NCBI RefSeq assembly: GCF_001011035.1
Contig: NZ_CP011492.1
Span: forward strand, 2,668,501 to 2,732,500
DNA length: 64,000 nucleotides
Origin: Streptomyces sp. CNQ-509
GTDB lineage: Bacteria > Actinomycetota > Actinomycetes > Streptomycetales > Streptomycetaceae
Reading direction: 5' to 3'
A program made the translations under genes and the position numbers. Within the stretch, counting starts at the first letter, position 1. Every line of letters starts with the position of its first letter. This document shows, piece after piece, positions 46,026 through 55,140 of this stretch. The notes beneath the pieces were generated by a model. That model did not search any database. It was not told the DNA's origin and saw nothing but the letters and a program-made list of their open reading frames with translations.

Positions 46026-46538
46026 TCAGCCGACGAGGTTCCCGATCTCCTGTACGCCGTACCAGAGCAGCTCGTGGTCCTCCGCGCCGTCGACCGTGAA
46101 CCGCGCGTCGTCGTCCCCGGCGTCCGCGGCGCCCAGCGCGGCCACCGCCGCCGCGACGTCCGCCGCCGCGTCGTCCGCGTCCACGTGCACCGCCGCCGCC
46201 AGCTTCAGCGGTACGGCCGCCGCGACCCGCACCTCCCCGATCGCCGCCGGGTCCATCCCCCGATCGGGGTCGGCCGCCGCGGCGCTCTCGGGCAGCTCCA
46301 CCGCGACCACGACCCGGCGCGGCGGGGCACCGGGGGCGGGGGCGATCGCCAGCAGCCGCAGCGACGCCTGGGCGGCGCGGGTGAGGGCCGCGTACTCCAG
46401 TTCTTCGAGGTTGTCCGAGACGTACCACTCGCGCAGCGCCGGGGTCACGGCGTAGGCCACCAGCGGCGCCGGGCCCAGCTCACCGGCCTCGTGCGCCCGC
46501 GCCAGGCCGGGCAGGGTCAGGGGGACGTACACGCGCAT
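46026..46538 (-). CDS. DUF6912-like conserved hypothetical protein
   Basis: A 170-residue soluble protein. It begins MRVYVPLTLPGLARAHEAGE and carries AVTPALREWYVSDNLEELEY in the middle, then an Asp/Ala-rich stretch and ELLWYGVQEIGNLV at the end. This matches a conserved actinobacterial family of unknown function found near secA and Rv3235-like genes, as I recall it. ATG 46538 is supported by a TATAGT -10 element six bases upstream (46550-46545), which implies a leaderless transcript. It is divergent from the Rv3235-like gene. Confidence 0.68.
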   Translation of the reverse strand: MRVYVPLTLPGLARAHEAGELGPAPLVAYAVTPALREWYVSDNLEELEYAALTRAAQASLRLLAIAPAPGAPPRRVVVAVELPESAAAADPDRGMDPAAIGEVRVAAAVPLKLAAAVHVDADDAAADVAAAVAALGAADAGDDDARFTVDGAEDHELLWYGVQEIGNLVG

Positions 46539-46544
46539 GGGCGA

Positions 46545-46550
46545 ACTATA
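46545..46550 (-). promoter_or_regulatory. -10 element (TATAGT) of a leaderless promoter
   Basis: TATAGT on the minus strand lies six bases before the ATG of the DUF6912-like gene, too close to leave room for a ribosome site. No good -35 is visible. Confidence 0.4.
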
Positions 46551-46778
46551 CGGCGGCGGTCCCCCGTCCGAGTGGGTTGCCCGGGCCCGTGGCGACGGCA
46601 CCGTGTGCGGCGCCCGTCGCAGGCGGGACGGGCCACGGCCGGGCGCCGGAGCGGGCGGGTCACCTGGATCGGTGAATCCTCCGGCAGCCCGGCGAGGGGC
46701 GGCGGACGTTGCGGAGTGGCGAGCGGCGCCGGTAGACCTTCGGGCATCGCGAACCACACGCATCACGGGGGTGACAGC

Positions 46779-47393
46779 GTGACGACCACACGCACCCGGC
46801 CCGAAGGCGGGCCGGAGCGGAACGAGCCGGCCGCCGGCACGGCGACCGGGGACGAACGAACCGGGGGCACCGCGGCCGGCCCATCACACGAACCGGCGCC
46901 CGGGTCGCCGTACGACGCGGCATGCGACGCGGCACGCGGCCGGAGCCCCGCCCGCCGGCCGCCGCGGGCGAAACCCCGGCGGCCCCGCGGCCGCACCGCG
47001 CCGCCGAACCGGCGCGGCACCCGCCGCCCCGGGCGCCCGCCCGCGCGCCACCGGGCGGGGGAGCTGCGCCCGCACGAGTGGTTCGCCGAACGGCTGATGC
47101 TCGCGCTCAGCGGCCAGCGGCCGATGCACTGGCTCCTCGGCCACACCACCGGCCGCGCCTACGACCAACTCGCCGCGTTCGCCGACGACCTGCCCCTGCG
47201 CGACGGCCCCCGCCCGGAACTGCGGGCCTGCGGCTACTGCCGCCCCGCACCCGACGCCATCGAGGGCTTCGCCCGCATCGCCGTGGGCGACCGGCTCCGC
47301 GCCCTGGCCTTCCGCCTGGAACTGGGCCCCGACCACCGCTGGCGCTGCGCCGCGGTCGAGATGGCCCCGAGCCCGGAGCGGGACCGCGCATGA
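46779..47393 (+). CDS. Rv3235-like conserved protein
   Basis: A 204-residue protein with a disordered Arg/Pro/Gly-rich first half and a compact C-terminal domain from about residue 95 (LRPHEWFAERLMLALSGQRP, WLLGHTTGRAYDQLAAFADD, IAVGDRLRALAFRLE). The C-terminal domain matches the small actinobacterial family represented by M. tuberculosis Rv3235, encoded next to secA. Its function is unknown. The start is GTG 46779 with GGGGGTGAC upstream. It converges with secA across a shared terminator. Confidence 0.72.
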   Translation: MTTTRTRPEGGPERNEPAAGTATGDERTGGTAAGPSHEPAPGSPYDAACDAARGRSPARRPPRAKPRRPRGRTAPPNRRGTRRPGRPPARHRAGELRPHEWFAERLMLALSGQRPMHWLLGHTTGRAYDQLAAFADDLPLRDGPRPELRACGYCRPAPDAIEGFARIAVGDRLRALAFRLELGPDHRWRCAAVEMAPSPERDRA

Positions 47394-47396
47394 CGA

Positions 47397-47430
47397 CGGC
47401 GGGGCCGGTCCTTGCGGACCGGCCCCGCCG
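47397..47430. terminator. Bidirectional terminator between the Rv3235-like gene and secA
   Basis: A perfect 15-bp stem (47397-47411 with 47416-47430, core GGGGCCGGTCC) with a TTGC loop lies in the 57-base convergent gap. Confidence 0.85.
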
Positions 47431-47450
47431 CGCGGTGACGTACTACCGCA

Positions 47451-50294
47451 TCACTTCTTACGCCGCTTGCCCTTCGAGCCGCCCTTCTGGGCCCGGCGGC
47501 GCTCCGCGCGGGTGCGGCCGTCGCCCGAGCCGCCGGAGGTGGCGGACTGGGCGCCGTCGGTGGCCAGCTCGCCCTCCTCGACGCCGCCCTCCGCCGTGGG
47601 GGCGGAGAAGTGCAGCCGGTCGGGGCGCTGCGGCTGGTCAAGGCCCTTGGCGAGGATCGCCGGGGCCGGGGCCGCGTCCTGCGGCGCGGCGTCGGCGGGC
47701 GCCGCGTCCTGCACCGGGACCTCCTCGACCTGCTGCTCGACCTGGACCTCCAGGTTGAACAGGTAGCCGACGGACTCCTCCTTGATGCCGTCCATCATGG
47801 CGTTGAACATGTCGAAGCCCTCGCGCTGGAACTCCACCAGCGGGTCCTTCTGCGCCATCGCGCGGAGCTGGATGCCCTCCTGGAGGTAGTCCATCTCGTA
47901 GAGGTGCTCACGCCACTTGCGGTCCAGCACCGACAGCACGACCCGGCGCTCCAGCTCGCGCATGATCTCCGAGCCGAGCTGCTCCTCGCGCTTCTCGTAC
48001 TGCGCGCGGACGTCCTCCTTGACCATGTCCTCGATGAACTCGGGCGTGATGCCCGCCCGGTCGCCCGCGGCCTCCTCCAGCTCCTCGACCGTCACGGAGA
48101 CGGGGTAGAGCTGCTTGAAGGCCCGCCACAGCCGGTCGAGGTCCCACTCCTCGGCGAAGCCCTCGACGGTCTCGGCCTGGATGTAGGCGTCGATGGTGTC
48201 GTCCATGAAGTGACGCACCTGCTCGTGCAGGTCCTCGCCCTCCAGCACCCGCTTGCGCTCGCCGTAGATGACCTCGCGCTGGCGGTTCATGACCTCGTCG
48301 TACTTCAGGACGTTCTTGCGCGTCTCGAAGTTCTGCTGCTCGACCTGCGACTGGGCGGAGGCGATGGCGCGGGTGACCATCTTGTTCTCGATCGGCACGT
48401 CGTCCGGCACGTTGGCCATCGACATGACGCGCTCCACCAACTGCGCCTTGAAGAGGCGCATCAGGTCGTCGCCGAGGGAGAGATAGAAGCGGGACTCGCC
48501 GGGGTCGCCCTGGCGGCCGGAGCGGCCGCGCAACTGATTGTCGATGCGCCGCGACTCGTGCCGCTCGGTGCCCAGCACGTACAGCCCGCCGAGGTCCTTG
48601 ACCTCCTCGTACTCGGCCTTGACCGCCGCCTCCGCCTTCTCCAGCGCGGCCGGCAGCGCCGCCGCCCACTGCTCGGCGTGCTCGACCGGGTCCAGGCCCT
48701 GCTGGCGCAGGTCGGCCTCGGCGAGGTCGTCGGGGTTGCCGCCGAGCTTGATGTCGGTGCCGCGGCCGGCCATGTTCGTGGCGACGGTGATCGCGCCCCG
48801 GCGGCCGGCCTGGGCGACGATGATGGCCTCGCGGTCGTGCTGCTTGGCGTTGAGCACCTCGTGCTGCACGCCGCGCTTGCTGAGCTGCTGTGAGAGGTAC
48901 TCGGACTTCTCCACCGAGGTCGTGCCGACCAGCACCGGCTGGCCCTTCTTGTACTTCTCCTCGATGTCGTCGACGACGGCGTTGAACTTCGCCTCTTCGG
49001 TCCGGTAGATCAGGTCGGACTGGTCCATGCGCGCCAGCGGCCGGTTGGTGGGGATGGGCACCACACCGAGCTTGTAGATCTGCTGGAACTCGGCGGCCTC
49101 GGTCATGGCCGTACCGGTCATGCCGGCCAGGCCCGGCAGCTCCTTGCCGTCGCGGTCGTGGCGCTTGTAGAGACGGAAGAAGTTCTGCAGGGTGATCGTG
49201 GCGAGCGTCTGGTTCTCGTCCTTGATGTCGACGCCCTCTTTGGCCTCGATCGCCTGGTGCATGCCCTCGTTGTAGCGGCGCCCGGCGAGGATACGGCCCG
49301 TGTGCTCGTCGACGATCATGACTTCGCCGTTCATGACGACGTAGTCCTTGTCTTTCTTGAAGAGCTCCTTGGCCTTGATGGCGTTGTTGAGATAGCCGAC
49401 CAGGGGCGTGTTCACGGACTCGTAGAGGTTGTCGATGCCCAGGTAGTTCTCCACCTTGGCGACGCCCGCCTCATGGATGGCGACGGTCCTCTTCTTCTCG
49501 TCCACGTCGTAGTCGCCGGTCTCCTGCTTGCCCAGGCGCGGGTCGCCCGGCTCGCCCTTGGAGAGCCGGGTGACGAGCTTGGCGAAGTCGGCGTACCACT
49601 TGGTGGCCTGGTCGGCGGGGCCGGAGATGATCAGTGGCGTACGGGCCTCGTCGATGAGGATGGAGTCGACCTCGTCGACGATCGCGAAGTTGTGGCCGCG
49701 CTGCACCAGCTCGTCCTTCGACCACGCCATGTTGTCGCGGAGGTAGTCGAAGCCGAACTCGTTGTTCGTCCCGTAGGTGATGTCGCACTTGTACTGCTCG
49801 CGGCGCTGCGCCGGCGGCATGTTCGCGAGGATGCAGCCGACCGACAGACCCAGGAAGCGGTGGACGCGGCCCATCCACTCGGAGTCACGCTGGGCGAGGT
49901 AGTCGTTGACCGTGACGATGTGCACGCCCTTGCCCGAGATCGCGTTCAGATACGCGGGCAGGGTGCCGACCAGGGTCTTGCCCTCGCCCGTCTTCATCTC
50001 GGCCACATAGCCCTCGTGCAGCGCCGCGCCGCCCATGATCTGGACGTCGTAGTGCCGCTCGCCGAGGATGCGGTGGGCCGCCTCGCGCACGGTGGCGAAC
50101 GCCTCGGGCAGGAGATCGTCGAGGGACTCGCCGTCCTCGTAGCGCTGCTTGTATTCCTCGGTCAGTGCGCGCAGCTCGGCATCGGAGAGGTTGGTGAAGT
50201 CCTCTTCGATGGAGTTGACCTGGTCCGCGATGCGGTTGAGCTTGCGCAGGATCTTTCCTTCGCCTGCGCGCATGATCTTTCCGAAGACGGACAC
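47451..50294 (-). CDS. secA: Protein translocase subunit SecA
   Basis: A 947-residue ATPase motor of the Sec pathway. Walker [18 protein letters not shown] (near residue 100), the DEAD-box region [33 protein letters not shown] and the [18 protein letters not shown] helicase motif are all present. The tail is Lys/Arg-rich ([19 protein letters not shown]) and lacks the C-terminal zinc-binding cysteines of E. coli SecA, as is usual for actinobacterial SecA1. GTG 50294 ([13 protein letters not shown]) is preceded by AAGGAG. It stands as a single gene, convergent with the Rv3235-like gene. Confidence 0.98.
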   Translation of the reverse strand: MSVFGKIMRAGEGKILRKLNRIADQVNSIEEDFTNLSDAELRALTEEYKQRYEDGESLDDLLPEAFATVREAAHRILGERHYDVQIMGGAALHEGYVAEMKTGEGKTLVGTLPAYLNAISGKGVHIVTVNDYLAQRDSEWMGRVHRFLGLSVGCILANMPPAQRREQYKCDITYGTNNEFGFDYLRDNMAWSKDELVQRGHNFAIVDEVDSILIDEARTPLIISGPADQATKWYADFAKLVTRLSKGEPGDPRLGKQETGDYDVDEKKRTVAIHEAGVAKVENYLGIDNLYESVNTPLVGYLNNAIKAKELFKKDKDYVVMNGEVMIVDEHTGRILAGRRYNEGMHQAIEAKEGVDIKDENQTLATITLQNFFRLYKRHDRDGKELPGLAGMTGTAMTEAAEFQQIYKLGVVPIPTNRPLARMDQSDLIYRTEEAKFNAVVDDIEEKYKKGQPVLVGTTSVEKSEYLSQQLSKRGVQHEVLNAKQHDREAIIVAQAGRRGAITVATNMAGRGTDIKLGGNPDDLAEADLRQQGLDPVEHAEQWAAALPAALEKAEAAVKAEYEEVKDLGGLYVLGTERHESRRIDNQLRGRSGRQGDPGESRFYLSLGDDLMRLFKAQLVERVMSMANVPDDVPIENKMVTRAIASAQSQVEQQNFETRKNVLKYDEVMNRQREVIYGERKRVLEGEDLHEQVRHFMDDTIDAYIQAETVEGFAEEWDLDRLWRAFKQLYPVSVTVEELEEAAGDRAGITPEFIEDMVKEDVRAQYEKREEQLGSEIMRELERRVVLSVLDRKWREHLYEMDYLQEGIQLRAMAQKDPLVEFQREGFDMFNAMMDGIKEESVGYLFNLEVQVEQQVEEVPVQDAAPADAAPQDAAPAPAILAKGLDQPQRPDRLHFSAPTAEGGVEEGELATDGAQSATSGGSGDGRTRAERRRAQKGGSKGKRRKK

Positions 50295-50600
50295 TTTGGG
50301 CTGGCTCCTTGCCGGTCGGGCCTGGCACGGTCGGGTGCGCTGGTGCGGCCCCTGTCCTCTGGGGCTCCTCTCGGGCCTCGCGGAGCCCACGGCCGCACCG
50401 GCCATCGTATGCGAGGACGCGGGCGCCCCGGGAGGTCCAGCCCAGGGACGTTAGGTGCCGTCACCGTACGTGTCAACGCCCGAACCCCGCGGAAAGTGCC
50501 GCAAAGGCCGCGAGAGGCCGCAGTGACGGGCGGGTGCACGCGGGGGTGGCGGGGCGGAAAAGCCGTGGCGGGGCGGGGGGCACGGGCGGAGAATCCGTGA
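50295..50600. other. Divergent gap between secA and the first GNAT gene
   Basis: About 306 bases that should hold the secA promoter and the promoter of the GNAT gene. I see no coding region, no strong hairpin and no clear -35/-10 pair. Confidence 0.45.
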
Positions 50601-51203
50601 ATGGAACCCGTCACACTGGACACCGACCGGCTGCTGCTGCGGCCCATGGAAGCCGGCGACGTCGACGCCGTCCTGGCCGCCTGCCAGGACCCGGACGTGC
50701 AGCGCTGGACGCGCGTACCGTCGCCGTACGGGCGCGGGCACGCGGAGGACTTCGTCCTCAAGATCGGCCCGGCGGGCTGGCGCGAGGACACCATGTACAA
50801 CTTCGGCGTCTTCACCCGCGACGGCGGGGCACTGGTGGGCTCGATGGGGCTCGTCGGATTCACGCCGTCGCGGCACGCGGAGCGGGTCGCGGAGCTCGGG
50901 TACTGGACGGCGCCGGAGCAGCGGCGGCGGGGGTACACGGCGGAGGCGGTGGCGGCCGTGGTGCGGTGGGCGTTCACGGAGGTCGGCATCGACCGGGTGG
51001 AGTGGTTCGCCGAGGTGGGCAACGAGCCGTCGCGGGCGGTGGCGCTCCGGGCGGGGTTCACGATGGAGGGCACGCTGCGCTCGTGGTTCGTCAACCACGG
51101 CACGCGGCGCGACGCCTGGGTGGGGTCGCTGCTCCCCTCGGACCTGGGGCTGGAGTCGCGGCTGCCGTATCTGCCGGCACAGCCGCAACAGTCGCCGCAG
51201 TAG
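50601..51203 (+). CDS. GNAT family N-acetyltransferase (RimJ/RimL-like)
   Basis: A 200-residue acetyltransferase. It opens DTDRLLLRPMEAGDVDAVLA, carries the acetyl-CoA-binding loop EQRRRGYTAEAVAAVVRWAF and ends with NEPSRAVALRAGFTMEGTLR, all typical of the RimJ/RimL branch that acetylates protein N-termini or small amines. GGAG lies nine bases before the ATG. The next gene is a close paralogue in the same orientation, 93 bases on. The acceptor is unknown. Confidence 0.88.
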   Translation: MEPVTLDTDRLLLRPMEAGDVDAVLAACQDPDVQRWTRVPSPYGRGHAEDFVLKIGPAGWREDTMYNFGVFTRDGGALVGSMGLVGFTPSRHAERVAELGYWTAPEQRRRGYTAEAVAAVVRWAFTEVGIDRVEWFAEVGNEPSRAVALRAGFTMEGTLRSWFVNHGTRRDAWVGSLLPSDLGLESRLPYLPAQPQQSPQ

Positions 51204-51296
51204 CGGCCGCAGCCGTAGCCATGAGTGCCCGAAAGCGCACGGGGTGTCCAACTGTGCTGCTGGCGCGGCCCGCCCGGGAAGCGGACAATCTTCCCC

Positions 51297-51899
51297 ATGG
51301 ACCCGATCACGCTGGTCACCGAGCGCCTGCTGCTCCGCCCCGCGGAGCCCGGTGACGTCGACGCCGTCCTGGCCGCCTGCCAGGACCCCGGCATCCAGCG
51401 CTGGCTGCCGGTCCCGTCGCCGTACGAGCGGGAGCACGCGGAGGAGTATGTACTGAAGATCATCCCCGCCGGCTGGCGCGAGGACCGGCAGTACGACCTG
51501 GTTCTCACCGACCTGGAGAGCGGCGCGCTGGTGGGCTCGGCGGGCGTCGGGCGGACGGCCGGGCCGGAGGAGCGGGTCCGCTCGGTCGGCTTCTGGACCG
51601 CCCCCGGGCACCGCGGGCACGGGTATGCGGGCGAGGCGGTGGCGGCCCTGGCCCGCTGGGCGTTCACGGAGCTGGGCGCGGACCGGCTGGAGTGGCTGGC
51701 GCAGGTGGGGAACGAGGGGTCGCGGTCGGTGGCGCGCAAGGCCGGCTTCACGATGGAGGGCGTGCTGCGCTCGCGGATCATCCACCAGGGCGTGCGGCGG
51801 GACGCCTGGGTGGCGTCGCTGCTGCCGTCGGACCTGGGCCTGGCCCCGCAGGTGCCGTACGGGGCACCTGCGACCTATCCGGCGCGGACGGCGGACTGA
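51297..51899 (+). CDS. GNAT family N-acetyltransferase (paralogue of the preceding gene)
   Basis: A 200-residue acetyltransferase of exactly the same length and layout as its upstream neighbour. It shares TERLLLRPAEPGDVDAVLAA, PGHRGHGYAGEAVAALARWA and KAGFTMEGVLRS. Start ATG 51297 aligns with the start of the paralogue. The two clearly arose by tandem duplication. Differences are concentrated between residues 80 and 115 (GLVGFTPSRHAERV versus GVGRTAGPEERVRS), the region that lines the acceptor pocket, so substrate divergence is likely. Confidence 0.88.
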   Translation: MDPITLVTERLLLRPAEPGDVDAVLAACQDPGIQRWLPVPSPYEREHAEEYVLKIIPAGWREDRQYDLVLTDLESGALVGSAGVGRTAGPEERVRSVGFWTAPGHRGHGYAGEAVAALARWAFTELGADRLEWLAQVGNEGSRSVARKAGFTMEGVLRSRIIHQGVRRDAWVASLLPSDLGLAPQVPYGAPATYPARTAD

Positions 51900-52006
51900 C
51901 CCGCAGGCGGGCGGGCCGGGCTCCGGGGCAGGCAGGAGGCGCAGGCCGGGGTGCCGGACAGGGCTCCCGGACGGGGTTGTCAGTGGCAGCCTCTAGGCTC
52001 GCCGGC

Positions 52007-53206
52007 ATGACCACGAAAGTGTCTCTCTCCGCCGACGACGCCCGCCGTATCGCCCTGCGCGCCCAGGGGCTGCTCGGCGCGCCCGACCGCCGCGCAGGTG
52101 CCCGCGGGGTCCTGCGGCGGCTGGGCGCGGTGCAGTTGGACACGATCTCGGTGCTCGCCCGGTCCCACGAGCTGGTGCCGTACGCACGCCTGGGCGCCAT
52201 CGGCCGCGAGGCCGTGGAGTCGGCGTACTGGTCGGGGACGACCGCGTTCGAGTACTGGTCGCATGCGGCCTGCATCCTGCCCATCGAGGAGTGGCCGCTG
52301 TTCGCCTTCCGCCGCCGGGACCGCCGCGCCCGCGGCTATCGCTGGCACCGGCTGCAGGACCCGGAGGGCTCCCGCGCCGCCGTCGTGGACCGGCTGCGCG
52401 CCGAAGGGCCGCTGACCTCCACGGATCTGGGCGGGGCGAAGAAGGGCGGCCCGTGGTGGGACTGGTCGGAGACGAAGATCGCGGTGGAGACGCTGCTCGA
52501 CGCCGGCGAGGTCGTCGTCACGGCCCGGCGGGGCTGGAAGCGGGTGTACGACCTGGCGGAGCGCGCCGTCCCGGACGCCCTGTTCCACGACGATGTGCCG
52601 GACGAGGAGTGCATGCGCCGGCTCGTCGCCCAGGCGGGCCGGGCCCTCGGCGTGGCCACGCGCGCGGACCTGGCTGATTATCACCGTCTCAAGGGCGAGC
52701 AGGTCGCCGCCGTCCTGGGGGACACGGAGCTGGTCGAGGTGGAGGTCGAGGGGTGGGGCAAGCCGGCGTGGGCCGACCCGGAGGCGCTGGCAGACGCCCC
52801 GCGGGGGCGGCACAGGACGACGCTGCTCTCCCCGTTCGACTCCCTGATCTGGGACCGGCCGCGGACGGAGCGGATCTTCGGACTGACGCACCGGCTGGAG
52901 GCGTACGTGCCGAAGCCCCAGCGGATACACGGGTATTTCGCCATGCCGGTGCTCGCCGGCGGCAGGCTCGTCGGCCGGGTCGACCCGGGACGCGAGGGGA
53001 ACACGCTCGTCGCGCGCCAGGTGACGCTCGGCGCGGACCGGCCGAACGGCGTCACGCCGGCGAAGGCCGTGGAGCCCACGGCGGCGGCGCTCGCGGAGGC
53101 GGCGACCTGGGTCGGCGCGCAGTCGGTGCGGGTGGAGCGGGTCAGCCCGCCTGAGCTGCACACACCGCTCGCGCGGGCGGCGGAGAAGGCCGTGGCCGCG
53201 GGCTGA
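52007..53206 (+). CDS. YcaQ/AlkZ-like DNA glycosylase family protein
   Basis: A 399-residue protein of the winged-helix HTH_42 family, which includes AlkZ and E. coli YcaQ, glycosylases that remove bulky or crosslinked bases. Three winged-helix repeats can be followed. The candidate catalytic Q-x-D motif is in LGAVQLDTISVLARS (about residues 45-47), which corresponds to the YcaQ type rather than the Q-x-Q of antibiotic-cluster AlkZ. AFEYWSHAACILPIEEWPLF and LLSPFDSLIWDRPRTERIF are further family landmarks. It probably repairs DNA interstrand crosslinks. ATG 52007 lies 107 bases after the second GNAT gene. Confidence 0.82.
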   Translation: MTTKVSLSADDARRIALRAQGLLGAPDRRAGARGVLRRLGAVQLDTISVLARSHELVPYARLGAIGREAVESAYWSGTTAFEYWSHAACILPIEEWPLFAFRRRDRRARGYRWHRLQDPEGSRAAVVDRLRAEGPLTSTDLGGAKKGGPWWDWSETKIAVETLLDAGEVVVTARRGWKRVYDLAERAVPDALFHDDVPDEECMRRLVAQAGRALGVATRADLADYHRLKGEQVAAVLGDTELVEVEVEGWGKPAWADPEALADAPRGRHRTTLLSPFDSLIWDRPRTERIFGLTHRLEAYVPKPQRIHGYFAMPVLAGGRLVGRVDPGREGNTLVARQVTLGADRPNGVTPAKAVEPTAAALAEAATWVGAQSVRVERVSPPELHTPLARAAEKAVAAG

Positions 53207-53277
53207 AGCCCCGGCCGCCGGGCCCCGCGGCATCATGCGTGCGGGGGTCCGGGCGCCGCCTCGGTGCCGGTGGGGCG

Positions 53278-53997
53278 TCAGCGGATTTCGAGGATCTTCT
53301 CGCGCATCGCGTAGACGACGGCTTCCATCCGGGAGTGCAACTGCAGCTTCTCCAGGATGTTGCGCACGTGGTTCTTCACCGTGTTCTCGCTGATGAACAG
53401 CTCTTTGGCGATGTCGCGGTTGTTCATCCCGGTGGCCACGAGCTTGAGCACTTCCAGCTCGCGGTCGGTCAGCCGCGGTGCCGGCACGAGCCGCCGCTCG
53501 TCGGTGCGCTGGATCATCGACTTGAACTCGGTCAGCAGCTTCGACGCCATCGACGGGCTGATCTGCGACTGCCCGTCCGCCACGGCGCGGATCGCGGTGG
53601 AGACCTCGTCGGTGGAGATCTCCTTGAGCAGATAGCCGGTCGCGCCCGCCTTGATCGCGTCGTAGAGGTCGGCTTCCTCGTCGCTGATCGTCAGCATGAT
53701 GATCTTCGCACTGGGGGCGACTTCCTTGATGGCCGTGCACGCCTCGATGCCGCTGCGCCGCGGCATCCGGATGTCCATCAGCACGATGTCGGGAAGGAGA
53801 TCGGCGGCCTTGTCCACGGCCTCGGCGCCGTCACCCGCCTCGCCGACGACCTGAATGTCCTCCTCCTGCGCGAGGACGATCTCCAAGCCGCGGCGGAAGA
53901 GCTCATGGTCGTCCACGACGAGGACGCGGATCGGCTCCTCCCGGGGACCGACCGTCGCCTTCGGCTCACCAGCTCCGCTCAGCTCGAACTCCGCCAC
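53278..53997 (-). CDS. NarL/LuxR-type response regulator
   Basis: A 239-residue two-component regulator. The receiver domain (about 20-140) has the acidic pocket VVDDHELF, the phospho-acceptor in LMDIRMPRRSG and the conserved lysine in YLLKEIS. The C-terminal LuxR HTH reads LTDRELEVLKLVATGMNNRD through NTVKNHVRNILEKL. No histidine kinase is adjacent, so it is an orphan here. GTG 53997 (VAEFELSG) was preferred over the ATG at 54033. It lies downstream of hpf on the same strand, 93 bases apart. Confidence 0.9.
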   Translation of the reverse strand: MAEFELSGAGEPKATVGPREEPIRVLVVDDHELFRRGLEIVLAQEEDIQVVGEAGDGAEAVDKAADLLPDIVLMDIRMPRRSGIEACTAIKEVAPSAKIIMLTISDEEADLYDAIKAGATGYLLKEISTDEVSTAIRAVADGQSQISPSMASKLLTEFKSMIQRTDERRLVPAPRLTDRELEVLKLVATGMNNRDIAKELFISENTVKNHVRNILEKLQLHSRMEAVVYAMREKILEIR

Positions 53998-54090
53998 GCT
54001 TGCCCCCAGGCACCGACATTGCCGTGCGCGCACATGATTTCACGACCGGGCGGCGGGGTGACGCCCCCGCCGCCCGCCTACCGTCGCCTT

Positions 54091-54810
54091 TCAGCCGCCC
54101 AGAGCGCCCCCTGCACCGTCGGGCAGCGACTCCTCGATCAGATACGGGTCGAGGTGGATCACGCCATAGTCATATGCGTGCCTGCGGTAGACAACGCTGG
54201 GCAGTTTCTTGTCGGAGTCGACGAAGAGATAGAAGTCGTGCCCCACGAGTTCCATCTCGTAGAGCGCCTGGTCCAGCGTCATCGGCGGGGCGGCGTGGGT
54301 CTTCTCCCGCACCACGAGCGGGCCGTCGCCGTCCACCTCCAGCGGGCCGCGGCGGTGGCGCCGGGAGCCGCTCTCCAGCGGCTCGCCCTCCGCGATCGTC
54401 TCCATCGACGGGGTCATCAGCTCCCCGTCGTCGGTGAGCTGCGCCGCGTGCGCGACGACCTCGCCCACCTCCGCGGCCGTCCGGCGGTCCTTCCCGGGCC
54501 GCCTGGTCTTGCGCTTGTCGTGCTGCTTGCGCAGCCTCGCCTCCAGCTTGGCGGTCGCCAGGTCCAGGGCTGCGTACGGGTCGGCCGCGGCCGCCTCGGC
54601 GCGCACCACGGGCCCCCGGGAATGAACTGTGATCTCCACCCGGTCGCAGCGGTCGGCCAGCCGCGGGTTGTGCTCCTTGGACACCTCGACATCAAGGCTG
54701 ATCACCTTGCCGTCGAACTTCTGGATCTTGTCCAGCTTCAGCTTCTCGGCCACATGCCGACGAAACCGCTCGGGAACCTCGGTCTTGCGGCCCTTGACGA
54801 CGATGTCCAC
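54091..54810 (-). CDS. hpf: Ribosome hibernation promoting factor, long form
   Basis: A 239-residue protein that dimerises idle 70S ribosomes into 100S particles. The N-terminal domain (MDIVVKGRKTEVPERFRRHV, KEHNPRLADRCDRVEITVHS) binds the 30S subunit. A charged linker (KRKTRRPGKDRRTAAE) leads to the C-terminal dimerisation domain (LDQALYEMELVGHDFYLFVD, YRRHAYDYGVIHLDP). The start is GTG 54810, with its GGAG lying in the loop of a small hairpin. It precedes the NarL-type regulator on the same strand. Confidence 0.95.
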   Translation of the reverse strand: MDIVVKGRKTEVPERFRRHVAEKLKLDKIQKFDGKVISLDVEVSKEHNPRLADRCDRVEITVHSRGPVVRAEAAAADPYAALDLATAKLEARLRKQHDKRKTRRPGKDRRTAAEVGEVVAHAAQLTDDGELMTPSMETIAEGEPLESGSRRHRRGPLEVDGDGPLVVREKTHAAPPMTLDQALYEMELVGHDFYLFVDSDKKLPSVVYRRHAYDYGVIHLDPYLIEESLPDGAGGALGG

Positions 54811-55140
54811 GCAGAACTCCGTTCTGGAACGGCTCCGCGTACCGCTGAGCTGACGGGCGAAGCCGGTCCCTTGGTGCGCTCGGGCCCCGGTTCGTGCCGG
54901 AGCCTCGGGGTTCTCTGCCGCCGGTCCCCCTGGTCACGGAGGGCCGGCTTTCACCTCCTCCTCCCCCACTGACAAGATCGACACCCCACCGGATCCAGCG
55001 GATTCGGCCCATCCACTGTTCTCACAGCCTCCTCACAATCGAACATAGCTCGCCTGAGATGCTGCGGCACCCCCTGAGACGACTGTAGTCCGATCAGGTG
55101 CTTATACCTCCTTTCTACCTGCGGAAACGTAAGATTGCAG
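54811..55140 (-). other. Leader/promoter region of hpf
   Basis: A 330-base gap downstream of comF and upstream of hpf. It is AT-richer than its surroundings and contains a TTGACT near 55138-55143, an orphan AAAGGAGG around 55110, and a possible 24-codon frame (GTG 55025 to TGA 54951, with GAGGAGG just upstream) rich in Arg with a CRSC motif. Long leaders of this kind suggest regulated expression, but nothing here is proven. Confidence 0.4.
54812..54826 (-). promoter_or_regulatory. Hairpin presenting the hpf ribosome site
   Basis: CAGAAC-GGA-GTTCTG on the minus strand forms a 6-bp stem whose loop and 3' base supply the GGAG of the hpf Shine-Dalgarno, ending two bases before the GTG. An overlapping alternative (GTTC-CA-GAAC) could form instead. 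Confidence 0.45.

Noticed and set aside
54692..55012. 106-codon minus-strand frame overlapping hpf
   Set aside because: Gly/Arg low complexity, runs into hpf in another frame; hpf is unambiguous.
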